Below are positions 42,064 to 51,325 of a stretch of 52,668 bases of DNA, one piece after another. Position numbers and translations under genes: made by a program. The notes beneath the pieces are model-generated. The model was not told where the DNA came from. It worked only from the letters and a program-made list of their open reading frames with translations, and did not search any database. The stretch is from Flavobacteriaceae bacterium. Lineage in GTDB: Bacteria > Bacteroidota > Bacteroidia > Flavobacteriales > Flavobacteriaceae. Each line of letters starts with the position of its first letter. Positions within the stretch are counted from its first letter, which is position 1. The stretch is taken from contig CANFZC010000009.1 of NCBI GenBank assembly GCA_947451475.1, forward strand, positions 1 to 52,668, written 5' to 3'.

Positions 42064-42483
42064 TTATTTTTTTGCTTCAAATGCCAAGGCATACATTTTT
42101 ATTTTTTTTATCATTGAAACCAACCCATTAGCTCGAGTGGGCGATAAATGTTCTTTTAGCCCTATTTCATCAATGAAATCCGTGTTAGCTTCCAAAATAG
42201 TTGAGGGCTTTTGATTTGAAAAGGCTCTTATCAATATCGCTATAATACCTTTGGTTAATATCGCATCACTGTCTGCCGTAAAAACGATATGCTCCCCTTG
42301 CTGCTCGGCATGAACCCATACCTTGGATTGACAACCCGTAATAATATTCTCTTCGGTTTTGTATCGTTCCTCAATTAACGGCAATGCTTTGCCTAAATCT
42401 ATGATGTATTCATACCGCTGCATCCAATCATCAAACATCGAAAACTCGTCTACGATGTCGTTTTGTATCTCTTGTATCGTCAT
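42064..42483 (-). CDS. sufE: SufE sulfur-transfer protein
   Basis: 139 residues. The persulfide-accepting Cys51 lies in IITGCQSKVWVHAE, and RYEYIIDLGKALP marks the N-terminal part. SufE takes sulfur from SufS and hands it to the SufBCD scaffold. It lies two genes after sufS, with a lipoprotein gene between. Confidence 0.95.
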   Translation of the reverse strand: MTIQEIQNDIVDEFSMFDDWMQRYEYIIDLGKALPLIEERYKTEENIITGCQSKVWVHAEQQGEHIVFTADSDAILTKGIIAILIRAFSNQKPSTILEANTDFIDEIGLKEHLSPTRANGLVSMIKKIKMYALAFEAKK

Positions 42484-42515
42484 TATATGCTCAACTTGTT
42501 TCAGTATCTAGTATT

Positions 42516-42953
42516 CTATTCTTCTATTTTGGCTAATGCAACTATTTTGTTAACCAGCATTTCAATAGCGGCCGGAGGATTTCCATGGTCAAAATCTACG
42601 GTATCATAATCGGTATCCTGGTACCGTATCTTCAAATGGGCAATCGCCGCACCATCATAAAATCGCTTCTGTGTTGGGTCTTTCAAATTCGGAAGTTCTT
42701 TCAAATTCACATTTTGGAAATAACCCACCAACTCGTTCCAATCGGCCTCTGAAATAACCACTTCAGTAGTAGGGTTTTCAGTTCCTCTACCTTGTGATAT
42801 AGAAGCTTTCTTATTAGCCACATTAATATTCAAATGGTACCCTCTTGAGTTAGCGGTATACTGGATCACCGCAGCAGCAATGTCTTTTTGCACTGTAGGG
42901 TTACAACTTTTACCCAAAAACAAAGTGAGGAGTAGCAAACTAATAGCTTTCAT
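42516..42953 (-). CDS. Small lipoprotein in the SUF locus
   Basis: 145 residues. A lipoprotein signal with lipobox LGKSC (Cys17) and a compact alpha/beta domain (AVIQYTANSRGYHLNINVANKK, ADWNELVGYFQNVNLKELPNL, AAIAHLKIRYQDTDYDTVDFDHG). No family recognised. It is placed between sufS and sufE, 12 bp behind sufS, so it is transcribed with them. A link to Fe-S assembly is doubtful because it is exported. Confidence 0.75.
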   Translation of the reverse strand: MKAISLLLLTLFLGKSCNPTVQKDIAAAVIQYTANSRGYHLNINVANKKASISQGRGTENPTTEVVISEADWNELVGYFQNVNLKELPNLKDPTQKRFYDGAAIAHLKIRYQDTDYDTVDFDHGNPPAAIEMLVNKIVALAKIEE

Positions 42954-42965
42954 AATCTATATTTT

Positions 42966-44180
42966 TTAAGACAACATCATTTGGGCACGTTTTACCGCCT
43001 CCACCATGACGTCAATTTCTTCTTTTGTATTGTAAAACGCAAAACTGGCTCTTATCGTGCCCGGAATTTTATAAAAATCCATAATAGGCTGCGCACAATG
43101 ATGCCCTGTTCGCACTGCTATTCCCAATTTATCGATAATCGTGCCAATGTCATAAGGATGAATTCCATCAAGGTTAAAGGATACCACCGACGCTTTCTCT
43201 GCTGCCGTTCCGTATATAGTCAATCCTTCAATGGTTACTAGTTGCTCTGTAGCATAAGCTAATAATTCTTGTTCATAGGCTGCTATGGCATCAAATCCAA
43301 TCGTATTCAAATAATCTATCGCCGTTCCTAACACAATACCTCCCGCTATATTAGGCGTTCCTGCTTCAAATTTATGAGGCAAATCGGCATAAGTCGTCTT
43401 CTCAAAGGTCACTGTGGCGATCATCTCTCCACCCCCTTGATAAGGAGGTAATTTGCGCAACCAGGCTTCTTTTCCATATAAAATACCAACACCTGTTGGC
43501 CCACATATCTTATGCCCTGAAAACACATAAAAATCACAATCCAAAGCTTGTACATCGGGCTTTAAATGTGGCGTTGCCTGGGCCCCATCAATCAATATAG
43601 CCGCACCTACCGCATGGGCTTGTGTAATCATATACTGAATAGGATTGATTGTTCCCAACGCATTGGAAATGTGATTTACCGCCACAATTTTTGTTTTAGT
43701 AGAAAGCAATTGGTCGTAAGCCGCCATGATCAATTCTCCTTGCTCATTCATCGGAATGACTTTCAATACCGCACCCGTTCGTTCACATAACATCTGCCAA
43801 GGCACAATATTGCTGTGGTGCTCCATAGCAGAAACCAACACTTCGTCGCCCTCTTGTAAAAAAGAGGCAAAACCATTCGCCACGGTGTTAATAGCCTGCG
43901 TGGTACCCGAAGTAAAAATAACCTCATAAGCATGCGCAGCATTAATATGCCGCTGTACTGTCTGTCGGGATAACTCATAGGCATCAGTGGCCAGCTGACT
44001 TAATGTATGGACTCCTCGGTGGATATTTGCATTGATTTCTGAATAATACCTTGATAACGCATCAATCACTACCTGAGGTTTTTGTGATGTGGCGCCGTTA
44101 TCAAAATAGACGAGCGGTTTGCCATTTACTTTTTGAGTAAGTATAGGGAAATCAGCTCTGATTTTTTGGATGTCTAACAT
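42966..44180 (-). CDS. sufS: Cysteine desulfurase SufS
   Basis: 404 residues, PLP enzyme. The PLP lysine is Lys224 in FSGHKICGPTG, and the persulfide Cys362 lies in VRTGHHCAQP, the class II (SufS) signature. It supplies sulfur for Fe-S clusters via SufE. A -7 box at 44207-44214 gives it its own promoter, needed because three plus-strand genes separate it from sufD. Confidence 0.96.
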   Translation of the reverse strand: MLDIQKIRADFPILTQKVNGKPLVYFDNGATSQKPQVVIDALSRYYSEINANIHRGVHTLSQLATDAYELSRQTVQRHINAAHAYEVIFTSGTTQAINTVANGFASFLQEGDEVLVSAMEHHSNIVPWQMLCERTGAVLKVIPMNEQGELIMAAYDQLLSTKTKIVAVNHISNALGTINPIQYMITQAHAVGAAILIDGAQATPHLKPDVQALDCDFYVFSGHKICGPTGVGILYGKEAWLRKLPPYQGGGEMIATVTFEKTTYADLPHKFEAGTPNIAGGIVLGTAIDYLNTIGFDAIAAYEQELLAYATEQLVTIEGLTIYGTAAEKASVVSFNLDGIHPYDIGTIIDKLGIAVRTGHHCAQPIMDFYKIPGTIRASFAFYNTKEEIDVMVEAVKRAQMMLS

Positions 44181-44206
44181 TTTGCTATTTAGAAAAATTC
44201 TAAATA

Positions 44207-44214
44207 CAAAAGTA
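44207..44214 (-). promoter_or_regulatory. -7 element of the sufS promoter
   Basis: On the minus strand this reads TACTTTTG, an exact TAnnTTTG match, 26 bp before the sufS ATG; a TTTG lies 24 bp further upstream, slightly beyond the usual spacing. Confidence 0.55.
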
Positions 44215-44304
44215 ATAAAATTGAAGTTGTTAATTAATCAAACAGCTGTTAATAATTACTTTATTTTTTTACATTTACTCAATTACTTTTTCCTCTTTTA
44301 AACT

Positions 44305-45651
44305 ATGAAAAAACGCAACATAATTCTCGGCCTGTTACTGCTCCTTTTGATCGCTTACTTGCGATTAGCGATTTACCCCCAACTCGATTTAATTTCGGGA
44401 TTTAATGCCAAAAGTGTGGCTTCCGGTCATTTTATAGACCACCGAAGTTTAGAAGTAATCCAACAAGGTGATAATGATCTTGAAAAGATTAACTGGGCGA
44501 CCAATACTATCGATGAAACCTCTAAATTCGTGACGTCAAACATCCACGGTCTTAAAGAACGAAAAGCAATATACCGAGAAGGTTTAGGAGCTACGTTGAT
44601 TAATGAAGATTTTGACCTCGACAAACCCTACGAAGTTCCGCGAAGAAGTTATCTAAAAAACAACTTGCCTTACCCTTACGGGGATAACGAACCCACAGAC
44701 ACTGTGTTTGCGTCCATAGATTATGCCCAACTAAACAAAGCGATAGCGGCTGCTTTTGACCCTAAAGGCAAAAAGAAGCAACGCACTCGTGCTGTTGTAG
44801 TGCTTTACAAAGGAAAATTAATTGCTGAAAAATATACCGATGGCTTTGATAAAAATTCAAAGATTTTGGGTTGGTCCATGACCAAAAGTCTGACCGCGAC
44901 CTACTTCGGCATCCTTCAAAAGCAAGGGAAACTCAACATCATGAGTCCGGCTCCTGTAGTAGAATGGCAAAAAGATGAGCGTGCCAAAATCACCCTAAAC
45001 GATTTGCTCCACATGAACTCGGGGCTGGAATGGGAAGAAAAATATACCAAAATATGCGATGCTACGACCATGTTGTTTCAAGCCGAAGACATGTCCAAAT
45101 GCCAGGCCGAAAAACCAGCTGCTTTCAAACCGAATACCCATTGGTATTACTCGTCTGGCACAACCAACTTATTGAGTGGCATCCTAAGAAAACAATTCAA
45201 ATCCCACCAAGAGTACTTAAACTTTTGGTATAGCAGCTTGCTAGATAAAATAGGGATGCATACGGCCTTGGTAGAAACGGATATGGCAGGTAATTTTGTA
45301 GGCTCATCCTATGGTTGGGCGACACCAAGAGATTGGGCTAAATTTGGACAACTATACCTCAACAAAGGCCGTTGGAACGGAGAACAACTCTTTGACCCTA
45401 GTTGGGCAACTTATGTATCCACGCCAACCAATACTTCTAACGGAAGATATGGAGCGCAATTCTGGCTCAATGCCGGAGGCTATTTTCCCGATGTACCCAA
45501 AGATATGTATTACTGCAGTGGTTTTCAAGGGCAAATGGTGGCCATCATTCCAAGCCGCGACCTAGTAATCGTGCGTATGGGATTGACCGAAGAACCAAAG
45601 TTTGATTTTAATGGGTTTTTGAAAGGAGTAATTGGGAGTTTTGGGAAGTAA
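44305..45651 (+). CDS. Serine hydrolase of the beta-lactamase/transpeptidase-like family
   Basis: 448 residues. An N-terminal membrane helix (about 6-22) anchors a class C-like hydrolase domain: nucleophile Ser191 with Lys194 in GWSMTKS, and YSS at about 282-284 in place of YxN. The family covers esterases, D-aminopeptidases and 6-aminohexanoate-dimer hydrolases; there is no reason to call it a resistance enzyme. It is the first of three plus-strand genes lying inside the otherwise minus-strand SUF locus. A perfect 26-bp palindromic terminator follows. Confidence 0.88.
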   Translation: MKKRNIILGLLLLLLIAYLRLAIYPQLDLISGFNAKSVASGHFIDHRSLEVIQQGDNDLEKINWATNTIDETSKFVTSNIHGLKERKAIYREGLGATLINEDFDLDKPYEVPRRSYLKNNLPYPYGDNEPTDTVFASIDYAQLNKAIAAAFDPKGKKKQRTRAVVVLYKGKLIAEKYTDGFDKNSKILGWSMTKSLTATYFGILQKQGKLNIMSPAPVVEWQKDERAKITLNDLLHMNSGLEWEEKYTKICDATTMLFQAEDMSKCQAEKPAAFKPNTHWYYSSGTTNLLSGILRKQFKSHQEYLNFWYSSLLDKIGMHTALVETDMAGNFVGSSYGWATPRDWAKFGQLYLNKGRWNGEQLFDPSWATYVSTPTNTSNGRYGAQFWLNAGGYFPDVPKDMYYCSGFQGQMVAIIPSRDLVIVRMGLTEEPKFDFNGFLKGVIGSFGK

Positions 45652-45682
45652 AAAAGTAAATTCTATTAAAGCATATTGATTG

Positions 45683-45763
45683 TGTAAACGGCAACCCTAG
45701 GGTTGCCGTTTTTTATTTGCCTTTATTTGCCACAGGGAGGGAGTCTTTTTTTGGGATATTTTT
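45683..45763 (+). repeat. Intergenic direct repeat, copy A
   Basis: About 80 bp holding a terminator hairpin, CACAGGGAGGGA and the downstream promoter-like TATTTTTA. It is almost identical for the first 60 bp to 47335-47394 and remains similar to 47415. Confidence 0.85.
45685..45716 (+). terminator. Terminator, first copy of the duplicated spacer
   Basis: A perfect 26-bp palindrome (45686-45711, core GGCAACCCTAGGGTTGCC) followed by a T-run. The same hairpin recurs at 47338-47363. Confidence 0.88.
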
Positions 45764-45789
45764 AGGGAGAATTCTAAACAACTGACTTC

Positions 45790-47313
45790 ATGAAAAAACT
45801 TTTACTCTTATTTGCACTTACAGCAATGCAGTTTTCAAATGCACAAGCCCCAACAGCGATTTGGCAAAAATGTTATGGTGGGTCTAATGACGATTATATT
45901 TTTACAGCTTCAATTGAGAATCCAGATGGTAGTTTTGTTATAGGACTTCAGACAAGTTCAAACGATGGCGACATTACAGGATATCATGGAAATTTGGATA
46001 TATCATTAATTAAAATAAATGCTGCAGGCATAGTACAGTGGCAAAAATGTTATGGTGGTACGGAACATGAAAGTATTACTAAACTAGTCAAAACTACTGA
46101 TGGGGGCTATCTAATCTTTGGTACTACAGATTCAATTGATGATGATGTTTCAGGAAATCATGGGTCAAATGATTTTTGGATGGTTAAAACCAATGCGATC
46201 GGTACTATTCAATGGCAAAAATGTCTTGGAGGTATAGGTGATGATGAAATACAGGATGTTATTCCAACTTCAGATGGTGGGTACATTGCTTGTGGCGAAA
46301 CGTATTCAATTAATAATGGCGATGTGTTAGGGAACACAACTTATGGAGGTTGGGTTATTAAATTAAATGATTTAGGAGTAGTTCAATGGCAAAAGGTTTA
46401 TGATACTGAAAGTGCCACTAGTGATTTTTCTAGAATTTTGCAAACCTCAGATGGAGGCTATGCCCTAGCTGGATTTACACAATTGGCTAGTTTTCCTGGA
46501 TTTCATGGTGTAGCTGATATTTTAGTAGCTAAAATAAATCAAGTAGGCACTATTCAATGGCAAAAATGTTATGGAGGTTCAGGAGGTGAAGATGGTCTAC
46601 ATGCTTTTATAACAACAAATGATGGGGGCTATATTTTTTCAAGTCAAACAGAGTCCAATGATGGCGATGTATCTGGTCTACTTGGTACTTCTGACTGCTG
46701 GCTTGTAAAATTAGATGCTTCAGGCACAATTTTAGAACAAAATTGTTACGGAGGCTCGGGTGGTGAAGGAGGAGGGTATATTCAGAAAACCCTAGATGGT
46801 GGTATGGTAATGTCTGTAGGAACCAATTCAAATGATGGTGATGTATCAGGTAACCATGGGGGTTCTGACGCTTGGACAATTAAATTTAGTTCAACGGGGA
46901 TTATTCAATGGCAAAAATGTTTTGGTGGCACTGCTGATGATGGTGGTGGTATTTTTCAATTGGCTGACGGAACTTATATGGTAGGTGGCGCAACCTACTC
47001 TAATAATGGAGACATTTCTGGAAATCATGGAGCAACTACATCCGATGGGTTTCTCATTAAACTAACCGCAGATAATCTTGCTTCAGAAAATTTCGCTGAT
47101 AGGACCATTGCAACCTATCCTAACCCAACAAAAGACTTTCTACACATTGATTTAGAAAACGAACTATCAGGCAAAATAACCGATCTAACAGGCAAAACCT
47201 TAATGAATATTAATTCTAAAGACATTGATGTGTCTTCTCTTTCAGCAGGCATTTACATTTTAGATATCCTTTCTGAAGGCAAACGATACACCAAGAAAAT
47301 TATAAAAGAATAA
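45790..47313 (+). CDS. T9SS cargo protein with repeated IQWQKCYGG modules
   Basis: 507 residues. A signal peptide (1-19) precedes about seven to eight imperfect repeats of roughly 55 residues, each with WQKCYGG, DGGY and SNDGDVSG-HG motifs, probably forming a beta-propeller-like surface domain. The C-terminal part from about 430 (YPNPTKDFLHIDLENELSG ... YTKKIIKE) is a type A T9SS sorting domain. It is secreted or bound to the cell surface. Its last 42 codons are nearly identical at the DNA level to those of the next gene. Confidence 0.9.
   Translation: MKKLLLLFALTAMQFSNAQAPTAIWQKCYGGSNDDYIFTASIENPDGSFVIGLQTSSNDGDITGYHGNLDISLIKINAAGIVQWQKCYGGTEHESITKLVKTTDGGYLIFGTTDSIDDDVSGNHGSNDFWMVKTNAIGTIQWQKCLGGIGDDEIQDVIPTSDGGYIACGETYSINNGDVLGNTTYGGWVIKLNDLGVVQWQKVYDTESATSDFSRILQTSDGGYALAGFTQLASFPGFHGVADILVAKINQVGTIQWQKCYGGSGGEDGLHAFITTNDGGYIFSSQTESNDGDVSGLLGTSDCWLVKLDASGTILEQNCYGGSGGEGGGYIQKTLDGGMVMSVGTNSNDGDVSGNHGGSDAWTIKFSSTGIIQWQKCFGGTADDGGGIFQLADGTYMVGGATYSNNGDISGNHGATTSDGFLIKLTADNLASENFADRTIATYPNPTKDFLHIDLENELSGKITDLTGKTLMNINSKDIDVSSLSAGIYILDILSEGKRYTKKIIKE
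47188..47313 (+). repeat. Near-identical T9SS sorting-tail coding repeat, copy A
   Basis: 126 bp including the stop codon that match 49784-49909 with only about four substitutions. Confidence 0.88.
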
Positions 47314-47334
47314 TGCATTTGTGTTAACTTCCTT

Positions 47335-47415
47335 TGTAAACGGCAACCTTAGGGTTGCCGTTTTTTATTTGCCTTTATTTGCCACAGGGAGGGAATTTGT
47401 TTTTGGGATATTTTT
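47335..47415 (+). repeat. Intergenic direct repeat with terminator, copy B
   Basis: Repeats 45683-45763. It includes the terminator hairpin at 47338-47363 and, at its end, TATTTTTG (47409-47416), an exact -7 box for the next gene. Confidence 0.85.
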
Positions 47416-47437
47416 GTTCATATTTAACTATTCAACT

Positions 47438-49909
47438 ATGAAAACAAAACTATTCTTTACACTATTTCTTTGCATTATTGCTCTTAAAGCAGTTGCTCAA
47501 CCAGGAACCATAGACACTACTTTTAATTCAACCGACATAGGTTTTGGTGCTGGAGATGGAACCAATGGTGGTATTTCTGCTACTGCCATTACAAGCAATG
47601 GAAAAATAATAATTGGAGGTAGTTTTACTACTTATAATGGAAATGCAGCTAAAGGAATTGTACAGCTTAATGCTGATGGATTAATTGATAACACTTTTAA
47701 TTCTGGGTCTGGGGTAAATGTAAATGGTACTATTAATTCTATTAGTATTCAAACAGATGGTAAAATTATTATTTCAGGTGATTTCACAACTTACAATGGA
47801 GTTCCTGTCAATAGAATAGCAAGACTGAATAGTAATGGGAGTTTAGACTCTTTTTTTAATTGTTCAGCCAATGGAACTGTCCTTGTAACAAATGTTCAAG
47901 GCGATGGTAAAATTATTGTAGGTGGACTTTTTACTACTATTAATGGAATTTCTGAAAATTATTTAGTAAGGCTAAATAGTGATGGAAGTATTGATAATAC
48001 ATTTGTTCTTGAAGGTACAGGTATTAACGGTTTTATAAAAACTGTTTCCATTCAAAGCGATGGTAAAATTATTGCAGGGGGCAATTTCACACTTTATGAT
48101 ATAATTTCTAAAAATCGTTTAGTTAGACTAAATAGCGATGGAAGTATTGATAATACATTTAACATAGGCACAGGCTTTAACGTTGCTATTTATACTACAT
48201 CAATTCAAAGCGATGGTAAAATTATTGTGGGTGGACTTTTTACATCCTATAATTCAATTACTAAAAGGCGTATTGTAAGACTAAATAGCGATGGGAGTAT
48301 TGATAATACATTTAATATTGGTACTGGATTTGGCAATAATATTTATACTACTCACATTCAAAGTAATGGTAAAATTATTGTAGGGGGATATTTCGGCACC
48401 TATAATTCAATTTTAAAAAACCATATAGTTAGATTAAATAGTGATGGAAGTATTGATAATACATTTATTGGTTTAGGATTTAATAATGGCGGTAGTGTTA
48501 ATTGTACCGCCATTCAAAGTGATGGTAAAATTATTGTAGGAGGAGGCTTTAATAGTTATAACGGAACGCCTATAAATAATATAATCCGTTTAAATACTGA
48601 TGGAACTAATGACAATATATTTAATTTCCAATATGGAAGTAATGCTAGTGTATCGACCACTTGCATTCAAAGTGATGGAAAAATATTAATCGCTGGTAGT
48701 TTTTCTTCATTTAATGGTACAATACAAAGTAGTGTTGATCGCCTGAATACAGATGGTACAATAGATAGCAGTTTTAATACATCTGGTTTAATTGGAGGTA
48801 CAGTTAATAGTTTTTCACTTCAAAATGATAGTAAAATTATTATCGGAGGTAATTTTACAATAAATAATGGAAATGCTACAATAAACATTGGTCGTCTAAA
48901 CAACGACGGTACTTTAGACAGTGCATTTAATGTAGGTGTTGGAACAAATAGTTCAGTTTTAACAACAGCTATTCAAGCTGATGGCAAAATAATTATTGGT
49001 GGAACTTTTAGTTCTTATAATGGATATGCCCGAAATTATTTAGTTAGAGTTAATCCTGACGGAAGTTTTGATAGCAGTTTTAATTTAGGAGGTGCTGGTG
49101 CTTCTGGTATAGTCAGAGATTGTAAAATTCAAAATGATGGTAAAATAATTATTGTAGGTTCTTTTGATACTTATAATGGTATTTTAGTAGGCGGTATGGT
49201 TCGTCTTAACAATGATGGGAGCATTAATACTGTTAGACCTATTGCACAAAGTAATACTACTTTTAACAATATCTCGATACAAAATGACGGCAAAATTCTT
49301 TCAGAATTAAATAGATTTAATAGTGATTTAACTGATGATAATACTTTTGATCAAAATATCTTTAATAATCTAATTTATAATGGTTTTTCTGTGATTTTTA
49401 ATAGGACAAGCAATATTATTCTTCAAAGTGATGGTAAAATCATTGTTGCCGGTAAACAATCTCCCGCACCTGGTATTACCTATCCTGGTAAGATTGTTCG
49501 TCTTAATAGCAACGGTACGATAGATTCAACCTTCAACCAAGGATTAACAAATCCAAACAATATCTACTCATTATCAATTCAAAATGATGGTAAAATTATT
49601 ATTGGAGGAGATTTTACATCATATAATGGTACCGGAAGAAATAGAATAGCTCGAATTAATGGTGGAACGTCACTAGCTACTCCTGCTTTTGAAAAAGAAA
49701 ATATTGTAATTTATCCTAACCCAATACAAGATATATTACACGTTGACATTGACAAAGAATTCTCAGGAACGCTATATGATATTACAGGCAAAACCTTAAT
49801 GAATATTAATTCTAAAGACATTGATTTGTCTTCCCTTTCGGCAGGTATTTACATTTTAGATATCCTTTCTGAAGGCAAACGATACACCAAGAAAATTATA
49901 AAAGAATAA
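47438..49909 (+). CDS. T9SS cargo protein with delta-60 repeats
   Basis: 823 residues from the ATG at 47438 (MKTKLFFTLFLCIIALKAVAQ, a clean signal peptide). An ATG at 47321 would translate through the terminator repeat and is rejected. About 14 repeats of 50-60 residues carry IQSDGKIIVGG-FT-YN and RLNSDGSIDNTFN, the delta-60/NHL-like propeller motif. The last about 75 residues (VIYPNPIQDILHVDIDKEFSG ... YTKKIIKE) are a type A T9SS sorting domain. It is a surface or secreted protein of unknown ligand. Confidence 0.9.
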   Translation: MKTKLFFTLFLCIIALKAVAQPGTIDTTFNSTDIGFGAGDGTNGGISATAITSNGKIIIGGSFTTYNGNAAKGIVQLNADGLIDNTFNSGSGVNVNGTINSISIQTDGKIIISGDFTTYNGVPVNRIARLNSNGSLDSFFNCSANGTVLVTNVQGDGKIIVGGLFTTINGISENYLVRLNSDGSIDNTFVLEGTGINGFIKTVSIQSDGKIIAGGNFTLYDIISKNRLVRLNSDGSIDNTFNIGTGFNVAIYTTSIQSDGKIIVGGLFTSYNSITKRRIVRLNSDGSIDNTFNIGTGFGNNIYTTHIQSNGKIIVGGYFGTYNSILKNHIVRLNSDGSIDNTFIGLGFNNGGSVNCTAIQSDGKIIVGGGFNSYNGTPINNIIRLNTDGTNDNIFNFQYGSNASVSTTCIQSDGKILIAGSFSSFNGTIQSSVDRLNTDGTIDSSFNTSGLIGGTVNSFSLQNDSKIIIGGNFTINNGNATINIGRLNNDGTLDSAFNVGVGTNSSVLTTAIQADGKIIIGGTFSSYNGYARNYLVRVNPDGSFDSSFNLGGAGASGIVRDCKIQNDGKIIIVGSFDTYNGILVGGMVRLNNDGSINTVRPIAQSNTTFNNISIQNDGKILSELNRFNSDLTDDNTFDQNIFNNLIYNGFSVIFNRTSNIILQSDGKIIVAGKQSPAPGITYPGKIVRLNSNGTIDSTFNQGLTNPNNIYSLSIQNDGKIIIGGDFTSYNGTGRNRIARINGGTSLATPAFEKENIVIYPNPIQDILHVDIDKEFSGTLYDITGKTLMNINSKDIDLSSLSAGIYILDILSEGKRYTKKIIKE
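49784..49909 (+). repeat. Near-identical T9SS sorting-tail coding repeat, copy B
   Basis: See 47188-47313; the two segments encode the same 41 residues except Val/Leu at one position. Confidence 0.88.
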
Positions 49910-49970
49910 TTCTTTGGAGTATACTTACTTCTTGGGAAAAACACATTTTGATTAGGGAGTTTTGAGAAGT

Positions 49971-50000
49971 AAATATGGCTGCCAGATGACAGCCATATTT
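49971..50000. terminator. Hairpin between the T9SS gene and sufD
   Basis: An 11-bp perfect stem AAATATGGCTG/CAGCCATATTT (49971-49981 with 49990-50000), loop of 8. T-runs are short on both sides, so terminator strength is uncertain. It ends 1 bp before the sufD stop. Confidence 0.55.
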
Positions 50001-50001
50001 A

Positions 50002-51318
50002 TTACAAATCAAACCCCAAATTCACACCTAGCTTGCTCGCAATAATCTTGGTAATGCGCTGCTTTAATTCAGGAATTTTTATGCTTTCGATGACTTCATT
50101 TGAAAAGGCATACATCAACAAAGCTTTAGCTTCTTTTTTAGGAATACCGCGTTGCTGCATATAGAACAAGGCACTTTCGTCTAATTGCCCTATGGTACAA
50201 CCGTGCGAACATTTCACATCATCGGCAAAGATTTCCAGCTGGGGCTTAGCATTAATGGTTGCTTTATCGCCTAGTAGGATGTTGTTGTTTTGTTGGAAGG
50301 CATCTGTTTTTTGAGCTTCGCGCTCTACGTATATTTTTCCATTAAAAACACCAGTTGAATTGTCGGCCAAGATGGTTTTATAATTCTGATGACTCTCGCA
50401 ATTCGGTGTCGCATGGTTTACCAGTGTATAGTGATCCACGTGCTGCTTTTCCCCAATAATCGTAATGCCTTTCAAAGTCGAATCGATACGTTCGCCAAAA
50501 TGATAAAAATTCAAATTGTTTCGGGTAATGTTTCCTCCAAAAGAAAAAGTATGTACTGAAACCCTGCTCTCTTGTTTCTGCGAAATATAGGTGTTGTCAA
50601 TCAAATTGGCCGACAACAAATCGTTCTGTATTTTATAATAATCTACAATCGCACGCTTTTGAGCAAAGATCTCTGTAACCGCATTAGTCAATACCGGGTT
50701 TTCATTCAAACTTTGATGACGCTCTATAATTTGCACATGGGCATTTTCCCCCACTATGACTAAGTTTCTGGGCTGTACCATCAAAGCCACTTCTTTTCCT
50801 GTAGAAAAATAAATCACTTCTATAGGCTTTTCTACCACCTTGCTTTTCGGAATATTAATATAAGCTCCCTCACTAGCAAAAGCCGTATTCAAGCTGGTCA
50901 AACTCTCGTCCTTACTGGCAATTTTATTGAAGTACTCGTCAATAATCATTTTATATTTAGGTTTGGTCAATGCCGATGACATCAAACAAACATCTATACC
51001 ATCATGCGTAGTAGCCGATAAAAACGAGGAGAACTTACCATCCACAAAAATGACTTTGTGCGTATCTATTTCATGCAAAAAGTATTTTTTTACCTCGGCA
51101 AACTCTATATCATTTTCATGTTTAGGGAATACCGAATAGTCATTTTTCAATAGCGCATTCAGCGAAGTATATTTCCAAGCTTCCTCTTTTTTAGTGGGAA
51201 ACCCTTTCGTTTCAAAATTCTTAATGGCCGAAGTACGCACTTCATGCAAACTTGCGTTTACATCAATTTGCTCTTCAAAAGCCATGAAAGAGGAGATTAG
51301 TTTTTCTTTTAATTCCAT
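50002..51318 (-). CDS. sufD: Fe-S assembly scaffold protein SufD
   Basis: 438 residues from the ATG at 51318 (MELKEKLISSFMAFEEQ). A reading that starts at 51342 uses an ATG inside the inverted repeat and is rejected. Beta-helical core with typical NNNILLGDKATINAKPQLEIFADDVKCSHGCTIGQLD near the C-terminus. It forms the SufBC2D scaffold with SufC and SufB. It follows sufC after the four-helix-bundle cassette. Confidence 0.95.
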   Translation of the reverse strand: MELKEKLISSFMAFEEQIDVNASLHEVRTSAIKNFETKGFPTKKEEAWKYTSLNALLKNDYSVFPKHENDIEFAEVKKYFLHEIDTHKVIFVDGKFSSFLSATTHDGIDVCLMSSALTKPKYKMIIDEYFNKIASKDESLTSLNTAFASEGAYINIPKSKVVEKPIEVIYFSTGKEVALMVQPRNLVIVGENAHVQIIERHQSLNENPVLTNAVTEIFAQKRAIVDYYKIQNDLLSANLIDNTYISQKQESRVSVHTFSFGGNITRNNLNFYHFGERIDSTLKGITIIGEKQHVDHYTLVNHATPNCESHQNYKTILADNSTGVFNGKIYVEREAQKTDAFQQNNNILLGDKATINAKPQLEIFADDVKCSHGCTIGQLDESALFYMQQRGIPKKEAKALLMYAFSNEVIESIKIPELKQRITKIIASKLGVNLGFDL

Positions 51319-51325
51319 TTTATCT

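Noticed and set aside
44305..45651. Beta-lactamase resistance gene
   Set aside because: Only the general SxxK serine-hydrolase fold is shared. The YxN motif is YSS, and the protein has an N-terminal anchor and a long extra N-terminal region. The wider family is mostly esterases and peptidases.
47321..47437. N-terminal extension of the delta-60 repeat protein
   Set aside because: It would translate a terminator palindrome and duplicated spacer and bury the clear signal peptide that starts at 47438.
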